A stretch of 64,000 nucleotides of DNA, taken from assembly GCA_949358305.1 (NCBI GenBank), contig OX442315.1:27554427-27618426 (forward strand). Reading direction: 5' to 3'. Source of the stretch: Strigamia acuminata (taxonomy: Eukaryota; Arthropoda; Chilopoda; Geophilomorpha; Linotaeniidae). Both the position numbers and the translations under genes were made by a program. This document shows positions 11,233-27,572 of this stretch, piece after piece (the stretch's first letter is position 1; every line of letters starts with the position of its first letter). The notes below the pieces were generated by a model. The model ran no database searches and was not told the origin of the DNA. It worked only from the letters and a program-made list of their open reading frames with translations.

Positions 11233-12094
11233 ATGTTTGCAATAATTAAATCCCAAAACCAGTTGTTTTTAACAGCTATAATCAAAGGCGTCCACAGTCA
11301 ACAAACAAAAACTTTTGTTACTTGGAGAAAACTGAGCAAAACTTACAGGAACTTTTGGAGCAAAAACACTATAAAACCACCATACGATCATGTATGTCAG
11401 CTTGGAGATCCTGTTCTAAGATATAAAACCGAACCTGTTCCAACCGAAGAAATACAAACGGAGAAAATTCAAAAAGTTATAACAAAATCAAAATGTTGAA
11501 ATTCCTCATTAAAACTTGTTAAATTTTTATAGGTAATCGCAAGATTAACCGAAGTTTCGAAAACATATAGATCTGTTGGTTTATCGGCACCACAAATCGG
11601 CATACCACTGAGCATATTTGTTATGGAAATGCCAAAAAATTATCTAAAATTATTCCCCGAAGAAATACAAACTATTCGCCAAATGATACCCTTTCCACGA
11701 AAAGTATTTATCAATCCTCAAATGAAAATAGTTAACCCTTCGAAAGTAACTTTCAGTGAAGCTTGTGAGAGTTTACGAGGATACTCAGCCTCAGTACCTC
11801 GATATCACGAAATAGAGATTTCCGGTAATTTTTTTAAAGCATACACAAAAATAAATAATAATTAAACAAAAAAAACATTCTTTTAATATTTTCTATTTTG
11901 CAGGGTTGAATGAAAAAGGAGAGAATCATGCTTGGCGAATACAGGGCTGGCCTGCACGAATTGCTCAGCATGAACTCGATCATCTTGAAGGGAAACTGTA
12001 TATAGACAAAATGGACATGAATACTTACCAATATGATTTTTGGTATTCAGTAAACACGACAAATGGCAAACATATTCAACGTTTTAATGAATAA
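11233..12094 (+). CDS. peptide deformylase, mitochondrial
   Basis: Removes the formyl group from the initiator Met of mitochondrially made proteins. Three exons (11233-11475, 11533-11824, 11904-12094) give 241 aa. The N-terminal ~45 residues are basic and Ser/Thr-rich with few acids, consistent with a mitochondrial presequence. Motif I is GLSAPQIG, motif II EACESLRGYSA (metal Cys about 159) and motif III QHELDHLEG (His about 201, catalytic Glu about 202, His about 205). All metal ligands are present. It is in the size range of animal PDFs. It converges on importin-4, whose stop lies 91 bp away. Confidence 0.95.
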
Positions 12095-12185
12095 AATGTG
12101 AGAAACAAAAAAAACTAAGTTTGGCGTATAAATATTTTTAATTTGAATTTTTCTTGAAATTTCTTTTTTTACACGTATAAAAAAA

Positions 12186-15100
12186 TTAAATAGCGCCTCG
12201 CAATGTTTCAACAACATCGGGAGGTAATGTTGCTGAAACTAATTGAAAATCTTCAGGGTAATTCTGTTGAATCATTTTCAACGTTTGCATCATCGTCACT
12301 TTGGCATCTGTACAACGCACAAAAATAAATATAAATAAAAAACAGTAAACTACTGTGCACATTCAAATACCATCAGTCACTTGTTTGTGAATTAAGATGT
12401 GAGAAGAAACTTTGAAAATCTCAGGAAAATGTTTAGTAATCTACAATTAAAAAGGTAAATCATGGTAAATCAAATTCATCCAAAAATTGTCATCAAATTT
12501 ACCTGAGGGTGATGCAAATTGAGCAAATAAAAGAAGCACCGAAAAATCGTATGATTTTCTTCAAAGTCTTCTTTCAATGGTAAACATTTTATCATCACAG
12601 GAAAAACCTGCTCCATAGGGATTCCATTTACATTAGCCATAATCAATCTAGCCACCGCTCCACATATATTATCCGTTGGTCTCCTACACGTCTCTCTCGC
12701 TAATGCAGCCGACAGTGCTTGCAAAATCGTAGGATATTGTCTTAAAAAGTCCGTTAAAATTAATATACTGTCATCAATTAAACGCAATTCTTAGCTAGTT
12801 TTCGTAAGGATACTCATAGAGCGTCGCTTTCGCGTGTTCAGCTAGCAAACCTAAACCAAAAATCGCATTAGCGCGAACTTCTTCGTGTTCGTCGCGCACC
12901 GAAGTCAAAAAAATTGGCAACAATCGAGATACGAACGGCAAAACTCCATCTTTCACGTTTTCGCAGCTTTGTGCCAACACCCCGACCGCAAACGATCGTT
13001 CTGATACTGTTTTATTTTTTTTCTGAAAAATAAATCAAAATTATTTTAATAAAAAAAAAAAACTTAACCAAACAGTAAATTGCTAACCAATTTTGGTGAT
13101 ATAAGCGTGATGAATTTGTCGAATAAAGGGTTATATTTATCGGGCATTAAAGCAAGTGCCAAATTAGAAATAACATCTCCCGCAAACTCGATCAGCATAG
13201 CGTCATACTCGGCCGTAAATTCGCCTCCATCATCGTCGATATCGTCTACATCCTGACAAACTGTCTAAAAGAACATGTGCGCAAATTATAATCAAATTGT
13301 TAGTGACGAACTCAACATACATCTCCGGTCATAACGCTGAATGTGGCTGTGACAATCACTTCCACGTCGACGCTCTCGAACAAACTTGATTTTAATGTCT
13401 TTATCATATCCGTAATAGTTCCCAACGCTCCGATTACAGTTTCACGTTCTAAATCCTCCATGATAATTTCAACAAATCGCGGAATAAGAATACTTAAATA
13501 ATTCTGTAGAGCTAAATTCAAAAATTATTTCTATTATTAGTATTTCTTCGTGTAATAAATGCACTTAACAAATACAATACCCTCTTTCCCTTCGCCGCTA
13601 CTTTTTCGTTCCGAAACTACGTGTAAGCTGCAACAGAACTGTCCCACTGTTTCGATGGCCACTTTGCGAATGCTTCCAGCTGGGTAGTCGAGAAACCCAG
13701 TTACTTCGCTTAAACAGTGATTCAAAAAGGGCATGAAGCCTTCTTGAGTGTGCATGGAAATTTCCCGCATCGCATCGCAAGCGTCTTCTTTCTCGTTTTG
13801 GTAGGAATTTTCTACTGTGTATCTATTGGATTGTCATACAAATTATAAAAACTAATTAAAATAAAGAAAAGTCATTACCCAGACACATCGTCGTCGTCGT
13901 CAAAATCCTCGTAATCCTCATCCTCATCACCATCAACTTCGTCGTCGTCTTCATCTACCAGTTCATCTTCCAAATCAAATGACCGTAATACATTACCACC
14001 TTTGTATTGAGTCTTGAATAAAAAAAAACATTTAATAACAAAATAATAAAAACAAAATAAATATTTTAAATATTTTAAAATTAACCTCCACTCCTTCGGA
14101 TGATATCAATGAATTAATCATATGAGGAATTATTTTATCCAAATATCCACTTAAATCTTCCTTTAATACGTACGATAAAGCAGCAAATAAGCCGTATCTA
14201 AAACAGCAAAAAGAATATTGAAATTACAACGCTTCGATCGACTTAAGCGTCTATACTAACATGCTTCTCTTTAAATCAGGATCAGTAGCTTTAACAATTA
14301 AATTTAAACCTAATTGTAAACATTCTTCACACAGGGGAAGAAAGTTTTTAATTCCTATTGTCCTTGCCAACACACCAAGTGTATCTAAAAAAAATCAAAA
14401 AGAAAGAGTGTAATTCGTTATTTATATTCTGAACAACTTGTCAATGAACCTATAGCTTGAACTTGAAGAGGGAAGTTTTCCGACGGTTGATCAACGGTAA
14501 GATAATGCTTCAGGTGATTAATAATTTGTTGAAAATACGGCAGTAGTTCTTCCTTGGCGGCATTTGCTACATTTCCGAATCAAAAGTTTAAAGAAATAAC
14601 TCTTTAAGTAATATTTCGCAAGTATCATACCTGCTGCTCCAATGATACTAATTGCCAATTCTCGAATGGAAACTGATTTAGCTACAGTTAAAATTACCGT
14701 CAGCCGTTCCATTAATGTTGGCAAATAAGGCAAAATTCCTTGACCTTGAAACGAGATAAAAAAAATATTAACAACTTTACAAAATGGTGGTAAACTTGGT
14801 GATAGTTTTGTCTCACCCATGTTTTCACAAAACATTTCGATTGCATAAAACATTCGGACGACTCCTCCAGGTGGTTGATTTTCATTCTGTTGCAGATATT
14901 GACATATTTGAACTAAATATTCAAACAGTAGTGGAAGCAATTCCGACGCATATTTACTGACATCCGGCTAAAAATTAACAATTGCAAATTACGAATCCAA
15001 TTTTTAAACATCATCAAAATAAATTATTAGCCAACTTGTAAATATTCCGAAAATTGACCCAACGTGAATAATGCTGCATTTCTAATGACTGGATTTGAAT

Positions 15101-17074
15101 CAGTCATCCCTTTACACACACTCTGAAGAAGCACGTGTAAGTATCTGTAAGCAAAAACCCAAATTATTTAACGCGTACAAAAATTAACATTAACTTTCTA
15201 ACATACTTTGAACGAATGTATGCTGCACAGCCTTCCGATGTCACAGCTATAGCAACGTAAGCAGCCTTCTTGACGTAAGGATTATCACTTTGGAGAGCTG
15301 GTTCTATCAATTCTAGCTGAAAAAAGTACCAAAATTAATTAGTTCTACAATAGAATCTTCTCTCGTTTTACTTTACCAATGGTGGCATCAGTTTCTCAGG
15401 AGGAAAATGAAGCGCCATAACATCTACGACCTAAAAATACATCATACATTAAACAAAAATCAACTAAATCAATTGATTTTGCGTTAAAAATACTTGAGCT
15501 GCATAAGTTCCCGGACTATTGTCTTCAACACTCAACAGATCATCCATTTCAGTAGCGCCGTCCTCTTCCGTAGTCTCCAGTTCATCTACTGGTCTGCACA
15601 TTATAGTAAATAATGTGTTTAGAACAGGAACCACCAACTTGTTTTTAAGTATGGCCTACAATATTAATCAAACATTATTTTTTTTTTTAAAAAAAAACGA
15701 GATTAGTTTAAAATCATCGTATCATTACAGTTTTCTTAGTACCGCTCAGCCAACTGATAAAATCTAACGCTTTAAGTTGAGTGTGCTGTTGTAAATGAGG
15801 ACTAGAAGCAACTTCCAAGCATAATTCTACGATTTGTTTCACGTATGGAAGTATAACTGACACTTCAGACTCGACTAATTCGTTGAAGAAATCTAGCATT
15901 TCACACGCAAAAGCCTAAAAAAAATTAATAAAATAAAATGTTTGTTTGTTTACACGGTATTTTAAACGAAAATAAATCTTACTTCATCTCCCATTAGAAA
16001 ATCTCTCATAACAATTGTGCATCTGGGAATTAAGTTTTGAACTACGACTTTTTCCTCATCGCTCACTAAATAAGCGAGCTGAGTCATTGTCCTGCGTAAC
16101 AAGTTAAAGTGTAATTCTAAGCAAATCATTGTTTCTGAAATATCTTTTTACCTTATAGTATATACAACGACCATTTTGTTTTCTGGTTCCTGCAGGGTCG
16201 ATGAGAAGAGATTGAATAAAAATATAAAATGCGGCTTCAACTGAACTGACGCGCTTGAAGCAATGGCATTCATAGTGAACATTGCTAGCTAAAATACAAC
16301 AATTTAACATGACTACATTTTTATCAATATATTTCATTTTTACTTCTCTGGCGCCTGGGTCTAGACTTTTAACATATTCTTGAATAAATTGCATTATTTC
16401 GGGCCACGTTCCGTTCGGGAGTTCATGTTTAGTAACCGTTCCCGCCAAAGCAGCTATCGAAGCACGAACTAATTTACTGAGGAAATCGATTCAAAATGAG
16501 ATTCACAACTCAATAAGAGCTACAACAATTAATTACTCACTCGTCATCTGATATTAATCGCTGTATTATCATCTGTTTTATACTGAAATAAAGCAATTTA
16601 TAAGAAAGATGTTCGTAATTTATTTTTTAATTCATGTATATACCTTTGTCGTAGGTTTTCGGGTAGTTTTAACCATGGTTTTCGTTTTAAAACCTTTCGT
16701 CTTAATAAAATTGCTGCATATTGACGAATCTACAGAAAAGTTATAAATAAAGTTAAAAATCAAATCCGCAAATCCATAACACATGCTGAAATTAACCTGA
16801 GCATTTCCTGAACCGCAAATTATGCTACATAAAGAGAGATAAACTTCAGGATTTCTGTATGCTTCCCGCAGTTCCTGCGTCGCCTGTTAGAAACACGTGG
16901 AAGTAAAAAAGGAACATTTAAACAGCTGTTTAGATGTTATTAAGCACAGGGAAGTCACATTGAACTGAATAAATAAATGACCGCTTTCTAAAAATAATTA
17001 AAACTTACTTCTTGAATTAAATTATTGTCAGGAATCAGCAATTTTGAAAAGATTTGTTCCAAATTATTAGCCAT
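12186..17074 (-). CDS. IPO4: importin-4 (HEAT-repeat nuclear import receptor)
   Basis: A nuclear import receptor for histones and ribosomal proteins in the family. About twenty short exons give an estimated 1,050 residues, close to the usual ~1,080. The start MANNLEQIF at 17074 is followed by an importin-beta N-terminal domain in which residues lining up with NAQVRQYAAILLRRK are seen (near 16800-16690). HEAT helices continue to the C-terminus (VRANAIFGLGLLAEHAKAT near 12850). An acidic loop of Asp/Glu repeats at about 13875-13980 (seen on the plus strand as repeated TCG/TCC/TCATC) is typical of importin-4 and its histone binding. Small exons make exact boundaries uncertain; one stretch near 13520-13560 has an ambiguous splice. 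A 16-bp palindrome lies just upstream of the start. Confidence 0.92.
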
Positions 17075-17421
17075 GTTGCTGGCGCCACAGATTAATCTGT
17101 GCTGGCGCTGGCGCTGGCAATTGCATACAGCGCCAGCTTTCGTGAGCTTTCGTATAAAAATGGCATAATTGAAGTTGCTTCGTCTAATTTTGCACGAGCC
17201 TTTCAAATGACATTAAAAAAAATAGACAAAAATATTTCGATAGAATCACCTTGTATCCCAATAATTATCACTCAATTTTCAGCAAAAAAAAAAATTTATT
17301 ACAAAGCAAATTTGATTTTTCTACCACGAATACAATAAATTGTATAAATTGTATTAGTGATTGTACAAGTGTCGTAATAATAAATATACATTATAAACAT
17401 TGGTGTTAAAGAATTGATAAT
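17075..17421. promoter_or_regulatory. importin-4 promoter with palindrome and GGCGCT repeats
   Basis: This contains a perfect 16-bp palindrome (CACAGATTAATCTGTG, 17086-17101), 12 bp upstream of the importin-4 start codon. It is flanked by GGCGC-containing direct and inverted repeats (CTGGCGCTGGCGCTGG and CAGCGCCAGC, 17081-17137). The rest is AT-rich and is probably the 3' UTR of the roadblock gene. I do not recognise the binding factor. Confidence 0.5.
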
Positions 17422-18086
17422 TCAATCACTAGGATTCTGGATCACAATCAAAATGTAGTCTTTATCTAAGAAAAAAATTAATAACTTAAATCAACATCAA
17501 ATTTGAAAGAAAAAAAAACAATTTTTTAATTATTTCAACTCATTTAAAAATACACACCTGGTGCAACCATAATTTCGTGCTTTTTAGATCGAACCCGGAG
17601 AAAAGTCAAATCATTGGTCGGGTCCAGATCACGCACAGCACTACGTGCCTTATCCGTCAATTGACCAAGTAATCCAGCGTATTGAACAGTTGTCGAACTG
17701 TCCATCGTTGTTTTGATTGGAACACCTTAAAACAAACATTTCAAATTAGAATTGCACAAATTAAACATTTTTTTCAAATAATATCCTTTTGTATATTTTC
17801 TCTTTTTTTCTCTCGTACCATCAGCATTAATTATTATGGTCCCAAGAACTCCTTTATGAGCTTGAATTCGTTTTATAGTATCGTCAACTTCCTACGAAAT
17901 AAAACAATAAAATTAAAAATGTAATTGATACATGTTAAGCCCAATGATTACGAGTGAACAAGTCAAAATTTGGGCTGATAAAGAGATTTAAATTAATTTA
18001 GTTGGAATTTAGTTAAATATATAACAACACTTGATTATTCAATTAAAAACAAACAACTCGAAAACTAAATAAACTCTTACAGTCAT
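17422..18086 (-). CDS. robl: dynein light chain roadblock (DYNLRB)
   Basis: A light chain bound to the dynein intermediate chain; part of the cytoplasmic (and ciliary dynein-2) motor. Four exons (18086-18081, 17891-17819, 17725-17558, 17465-17422) give 291 nt, 96 aa, exactly the family length. The first exon codes only Met-Thr. Family sequence is clear: [61 protein letters not shown]. The roadblock/LC7 fold is complete. Dynein light intermediate chain is encoded elsewhere in the window at 54229-57114; there is no sign that the two are linked in regulation. Confidence 0.97.
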
Positions 18087-18468
18087 GATAAAATGCCTCG
18101 AAATCCGCACTCGAATTATTGTTATTCAAGTTTCTCTCGAGGTTTCCACGGAGAACTTTCCCATAATGCTTAGCAACAATTATGACGTAATAAAGCACAT
18201 GACGCTTATCTTGGGCGTTTTCTAATTTCTACTTTAAATACCTCACAAGTTATCCATTTCGAACTCAAGTCAAATTTTATTATCAACAGATTTGTACATC
18301 TTTACTTGAATTTTTAGACAAATATTAAATTACATCATCGTACACTAAATCACTATACATTATGTACAAAAAATTTCAATTATAATCTACTCTTGGTTAA
18401 TAATAAATATACACGAATAAATTTCAATGACACAATTTCCGATTATAAGGTACAAAGGAATATTGAAG
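18087..18468. other. intergenic (roadblock promoter / V-ATPase d 3' UTR)
   Basis: A 382-bp spacer between two minus-strand genes. A TGACGTAA half-CRE near 18184 may belong to the roadblock promoter. AATAAA-like sequences (about 18400-18420) fit the V-ATPase d 3' UTR. No ORF seen. Confidence 0.4.
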
Positions 18469-19914
18469 TTAAAATATTGGAATATAATTGTCAATTTTAG
18501 CTCTGTGTCGTTGAGCGACGCATTCCGCAATCCACACGATGTTTCGGCACTCTTGTTCCTTCAGTTTAACATAGGCGTAAAACACACCGAAATGGAATTG
18601 TTGTAGGAAGGCATTCACGTTCAACCGAACCTAATTAAAAAACAAAAAATTATTAAATTTTCATAATTTTCTACAAATGGGTCGTCGAATCACCTCGTGT
18701 TCAAAAAATTTATCTTCTAAAGTTTTTTCTCCGGGATTAGTACCTGCTCCCTCAAACAATGCACGATATTCCTAAATTCGAACGACCAGTTAGAATTAAC
18801 AGAACAAATTACGAAATATGTGTATGTATTCTCACGGCGTAATATTCAGCCACTGCTCGCACTTGTTCGTAATCATCAGCTCGAGCTAGTGCAGCTAATC
18901 CGTCCGGATACAGTCTTCCACATCGAGGATACAACTTGGCCCTATCATCCTTGGATAATTCCGTGCCAAACGAATTAATAGTAATGATAATTGCACGGCG
19001 ATCAGCTTCAAACTAAATTTTAAAAAATGTAAAACAAAAAATTAAAACAATAATTTATTTTTCTTTCTTACTTACCGCCAAAATTTCACACATCACGTCA
19101 GAAGTTGCGCCACCGAGTTCTTTACAAAAGGTATAGAACGCTTCAAGATAGGACTACAATTAAAATTAGAATTAATTAAAATTAAAATTAAAATAATTGG
19201 CCATCTCAATCACATAAAAAACAAATAACCTTGTAAAGGGTGTTTCGAATGATTTCGATGTTCATCTCATCCAGATCTTGTTCGGATATGCAATCAACGA
19301 AAAAAGGAGCTAATGGCGTGTCCACCAGCACGGCATTGTATAATTCCGCCGGAGTAGCCGCCACATGAATCGCTTCCATTTGCTCAAAACTGCCCAATGG
19401 GTGGCATTTGGAAATAAGTTCGGAAAGCGGACGTTGGTGCAGGGTCCCAGTAATCAACAGAATGATATTATCAATCATATAACTATACCTAAAAAATTTA
19501 CAACAACAAAAAAATTGTATATTTTTGCCTTTTTTAATCGTATAAATCACGCGACTCACGTGATGTAATCCAAAAACGTCGCTAGAGGTTCAACGGCGTG
19601 ATTTCTCATGTGGATGAACTCAATGACCAATTTCTCTCGCAATTTGTCATCAATAACTGATACACTGAGCGGGCTCGGTTCGTTCGCCAAAAAACTTCCA
19701 TAATCGGTACTCTGCAGGTGCAATTTAAGATCTGAAAAAGTGCGGAAATGTAACGTGATGATTTCACAATATTGAGCACAGGTGGACTCTTACCGTCTAA
19801 AGTTTCACATTGTACCAAGTTTAAATAATCCTGCTGCTTCAAGATTCCACTTTTGAAGCCTCGTACAATCCCTTCTAAGTACCCGTTATCAACATTGAAA
19901 AAAAATTCACCCAT
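18469..19914 (-). CDS. VhaAC39: V-type proton ATPase subunit d (V0 sector)
   Basis: Subunit d links the V0 proteolipid ring to the central V1 stalk and is needed for proton pumping into endosomes and lysosomes. The protein begins [19 protein letters not shown], the typical subunit d N-terminus, and ends [13 protein letters not shown]. About seven exons (first 19914-19794, then 19731-19560) give a protein near the usual 350 aa. Internal family sequence includes [20 protein letters not shown] and [17 protein letters not shown]. The gene is divergent from AHCY with 328 bp between starts and has a CLEAR-type E-box 56 bp upstream of its ATG. Subunit d1-like; the d2 isoform is vertebrate-specific. 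Confidence 0.96.
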
Positions 19915-20242
19915 TACGATGAATTTAAACCAGACGAAACTAGACTCGCTAACCTAGACTGTAAAATATGTCACGTGAGAGGACAACCTGACTGAATGCA
20001 AAGAAGATTGAGTCCCGACTCACGATTGGTCCATCACACAATCGACATTTTAAAACCAATGACAATTTTCGTCTCATGTAGTTTTTAAAGGGTACACTAG
20101 AGGGTAGTAGTAGTCATTTCTATATAAAAGCACGCTTGCCCGAAAACCGATCTCTCTTTCCTCGTACGAAGTTTGAATTGTGTTCGCGTGCTGCTCGTGA
20201 AACTTGTACTTTTTAGCCACGTATATTTTGTAATAGAAAGTC
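19915..20242. promoter_or_regulatory. shared V-ATPase d / AHCY promoter with CLEAR-type E-box and TATA box
   Basis: Between two divergent starts. GTCACGTGAG at 19970-19979 matches the CLEAR element (GTCACGTGAC) at nine of ten positions, 56 bp from the V-ATPase d start. TATATAAAAG at 20121-20130 is a good TATA box for AHCY, 113 bp before its ATG, with a pyrimidine-rich initiator about 25-30 bp further on. That Mitf/TFEB binds here is inference. Confidence 0.65.
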
Positions 20243-24294
<4,052 letters not shown>

Positions 24295-27200
24295 AAAAAA
24301 CACGCGGGATTCAAGTATAGTTTAAATAAAGCATAAAAATGTAAAAGTTAGTTTCATTTTTAACAAAAACACACTCAGACCTAATTATATAGTTAATTTT
24401 ACCGTACCGTATGTTAAATATTTTAAAATAAATACAATTTAGTGATAAAAACATATTTTTCTATATTTGAAGTCGGACCGATTCTAGAATAATGACATGT
24501 GCAAAAATCAAATCAGTGTAAAAAAAATTATTGTTATAATAAATTCGACTATTTTGTCATTCATTAAAAGAAAGAAAAAAGAAAAATTCTATATCTCAAA
24601 TTCTTTGTTTATTTTTTTTAATACAGTAAACTCCGCCGTGTGGTGGTTTTTTCTGCAAGGCTTTGATGTCGTGCAGTTTACATACTCGAAATATCTGGAA
24701 ATTTATTTATTTTTTCCGTTTTATTTTTTTTATTTTTTCTAAGTATTTATTGTGACGTGTTAGGAGGATTTATTATTGTTTTTTTTTTTACTCTACAACT
24801 TGTCGATTAATTATATACTTTGTGGTGCAATTAAGGTTGTTTGATGTGTATCAAAGAAATATAAAACAAACACCTACTGACGGTCGTTTTTACTGCTTAA
24901 CACTGATTACTCTATGATCGATTTTGATTTATTTTTATTTTAAACGTTTATTCGTTTAGCTGCCAAGAATGCACTGAGTAACAAAACTGCGGTCATTAGG
25001 TTTTTAGCTAAATAATTATGACAAATTACTCCAAATGATAAAAGTTTTCTCTTGACCTTGAGCTTCAAGTCTTGAGAAGTACAATTTCAAATGCTGAGAA
25101 GATTTTGAATAATCTTTTGCACATCTGGCAATTAGACGTAATTGTTTTATTTTTCTTGCATCTGGTCCATCAAGATTAAACAATTTTTCAACGCTCCAAA
25201 CAATATTTTTCATTTCTGTACTCCACGTCGCCTTAATTTCAGAAAATTTCCAAAGTGCTATTTTGAAGTGTGATTCCAACACTGGTTTTCCATTAATGTT
25301 TTCTTGATTAGGAGACGAGAAGAGAATGTCAGAGTAAGTTCAACTGGTTTCTCATCACTCAAAAATTTGTTTGTTTTTATTTTTATTTTTTTTTCTTATG
25401 TTTAAATTAGAGTTATGTTTATACAAGAATGTGATGTATATTTACGTTTTTTTTTTATTTATTGTAATTTTTCGTAATCATTCAGTCATAAAAATAGTAT
25501 ATCGAAAATATTTATTACTCGGAGTAGTAAACAAAAATGAATAATGGTCGAACAAAGCAACAAAACTTTCAAAACGGAAAAAAAATAAGTTTCAAAACGG
25601 AAATACTACGCTCGAAAAGGAAGGAAGGAAAATAGTAATTTCTTACTTTCACTATGGAAATAATAGGGAATTTGCTCAAAACCGGATATCGCGCCATCTC
25701 AGGTCCATAGTTACAAGTACACATCAGAAATATTGGGTACCCAATACAACCTGTTCGGTATATCAAAATTAAATGCTGTTTTTTCTTGGAAATTACAGGG
25801 AACTTCCTCAAAATAAAGATGAATTTGCTAACCCAGACCAAAAAGCTGAACGCAGACGGCAGACCACCCAAAAATCTTCACTACCGGTAAATAAAATAAA
25901 ATTTACGCTGATAACATTGTGTGGTGTTTACTGTTTAGACAATATCCACAGTCCAATATGGGAAATATGTGCAAGAGGTTGGCACCTTGTTAATTTATTA
26001 CCAAGTACATTCTAGGCATCAGGAACTTCATCAGATTCAGTCTTAATCTGCAACTCCAAAAAGTGATAACTTCATCATAAGCTGAAGTGTTCGACTGATG
26101 CACTCGACACAGGAAAAAGTATTTAACGGGTTTTTCATATTTAACAGTTTTAAGATCGAGATTAAATTGAGTGATTGACACTTCGTAAGAGTCAAAAGTT
26201 TCAAACTTTGAAGTGGAGTGAATTCAATTTGAATTAAATTGTCAGTAAGTGTCAGTAAATTGTCAGTAAGTAATTTGACAAACCCAAATTCGTAAACTTT
26301 ATAAATTATGAGTTTATGACATTGACCGAATAACATTTACATTTATTTCCTCTGATATTTGGCAGCAGCGGTCGATAAGTCTAACATTGATTAATCTAAC
26401 CCCAAGCAAATCTAGAGTAGTCAATCGATAAATCGTGATTTAGCACGTAGTGCCAAAGCTAGAATCAAATTTACAGTATATTGCCAAATTCTTAAGCAAT
26501 TTAGAAAAATGCTGGTCAGAACGATGATACCTTCGTTATTCCTCTTGTATCACCCCTCATGATTTTGTCATCTCTGCTTTAATACTAACCTCAATTCTCA
26601 GTCCTCTTCCGATGTCATTCCAGGAATTGACATAAAAAAACTTATTCACATTTTGTCCATCCTGCTAACTGATTTCTTTAACTCTAATATTGAAACGTTC
26701 GTTTATCCCGCTGCTTGGATAAGGACTCTGTTAAAAACTTCCTTTGAAAACGTTCCAGAGTTATCAAAACATAGGCTCTTCCTCCATTAAACTCTTCTAT
26801 TCATATTTTTTGCCCGTTCATTCACTACTACAAATGACCCCTCTGAAACTGTTTATCCATAAGCTTATCCATGTGTTAAATGTCGCTATACGATATAGTG
26901 ACCAGGGCTCAAAATGGACGGGAGAAAATATTGTTACAAGTCCTGACAGACAATGTACAGTTGAGTCCAATAATTGGCGACGAGAAATTAACTGGTTTTA
27001 CAGGCAGCTGAATTGCCAGATTGTAAATTGTAAGATGTGCCACATGTGGCGGTGGTTTCCTCGATTTCCAAAATAAAAATAATGATGAAAAATCAAACGT
27101 TCTCAAAGCTGACAACCGAGATAAAACTCAACAACCATCCAAAAATCACTCGAGTAACCTTCGTCAAATATATATTATATACTGTATAAGAAATTCTAGT

Positions 27201-27572
27201 TGGCTTTCAATTTTAAATTTCTAGGTGGCGGGTCACGATCACATAGCATACAATCAATTTTAAATTTATTATTCATTCCAGTGCAGTGAATTACGCTCAT
27301 CTCGTTTTCAAGACAAATCGTTTTTCCCTATGTTTGTTTTTATTTCAAAAATACATTCAGCAAGCTGAGTTTACATTTTAACGTCCAGAAAGCTGTGAGA
27401 AGCTTCAATACGTACCGGTACTTGGTTTAGAATCGAAATTATGGAGATCAAGACAAAGATGGTTAAATACAGAAACAATTACCCGCAATTACTTCACTAT
27501 CCCTTACTGTTTGTACACGAATAAATTAATCCTTACAACACATGTTATGTACGTACAATAAATATTGCCAGC
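24295..27572. other. gene-poor region
   Basis: About 3.3 kb with no gene that I can identify. The left part (to about 24,450) is epimerase 3' UTR with AATAAA signals. A possible terminal exon lies on the minus strand at 25016-25302. Around 26,610-26,790 on the plus strand a ~60-codon open stretch ends with LPELSKHRLF-like residues and looks codon-like but matches nothing I know. Three copies of TGTCAGTAA occur at 26240-26270. It could be decayed transposon sequence. Confidence 0.5.
25016..25302 (-). CDS. possible terminal exon of unknown gene
   Basis: Minus-strand open frame of about 95 codons to the stop at 25016, without an internal ATG at its left end. It is preceded by a good acceptor: a pyrimidine run with a CTAAT branch-like sequence and then CAAG (25303 upward). 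The translation (ending GQEKTFIIWSNLS) is rich in Lys, Ser and Leu, predicted helical, and not low complexity. I found no convincing upstream exon or matching family. It may be the 3' exon of a gene, or a chance ORF. Confidence 0.25.

Noticed and set aside
13875-13980. Trinucleotide repeats (TCG/TCA) suggesting a microsatellite
   Set aside because: They code the acidic loop of importin-4 on the minus strand.
17585-17600. GATCGAACCCGG resembling a tRNA box B
   Set aside because: It is coding sequence of roadblock (LRVRSKK) on the other strand; no tRNA cloverleaf around it.
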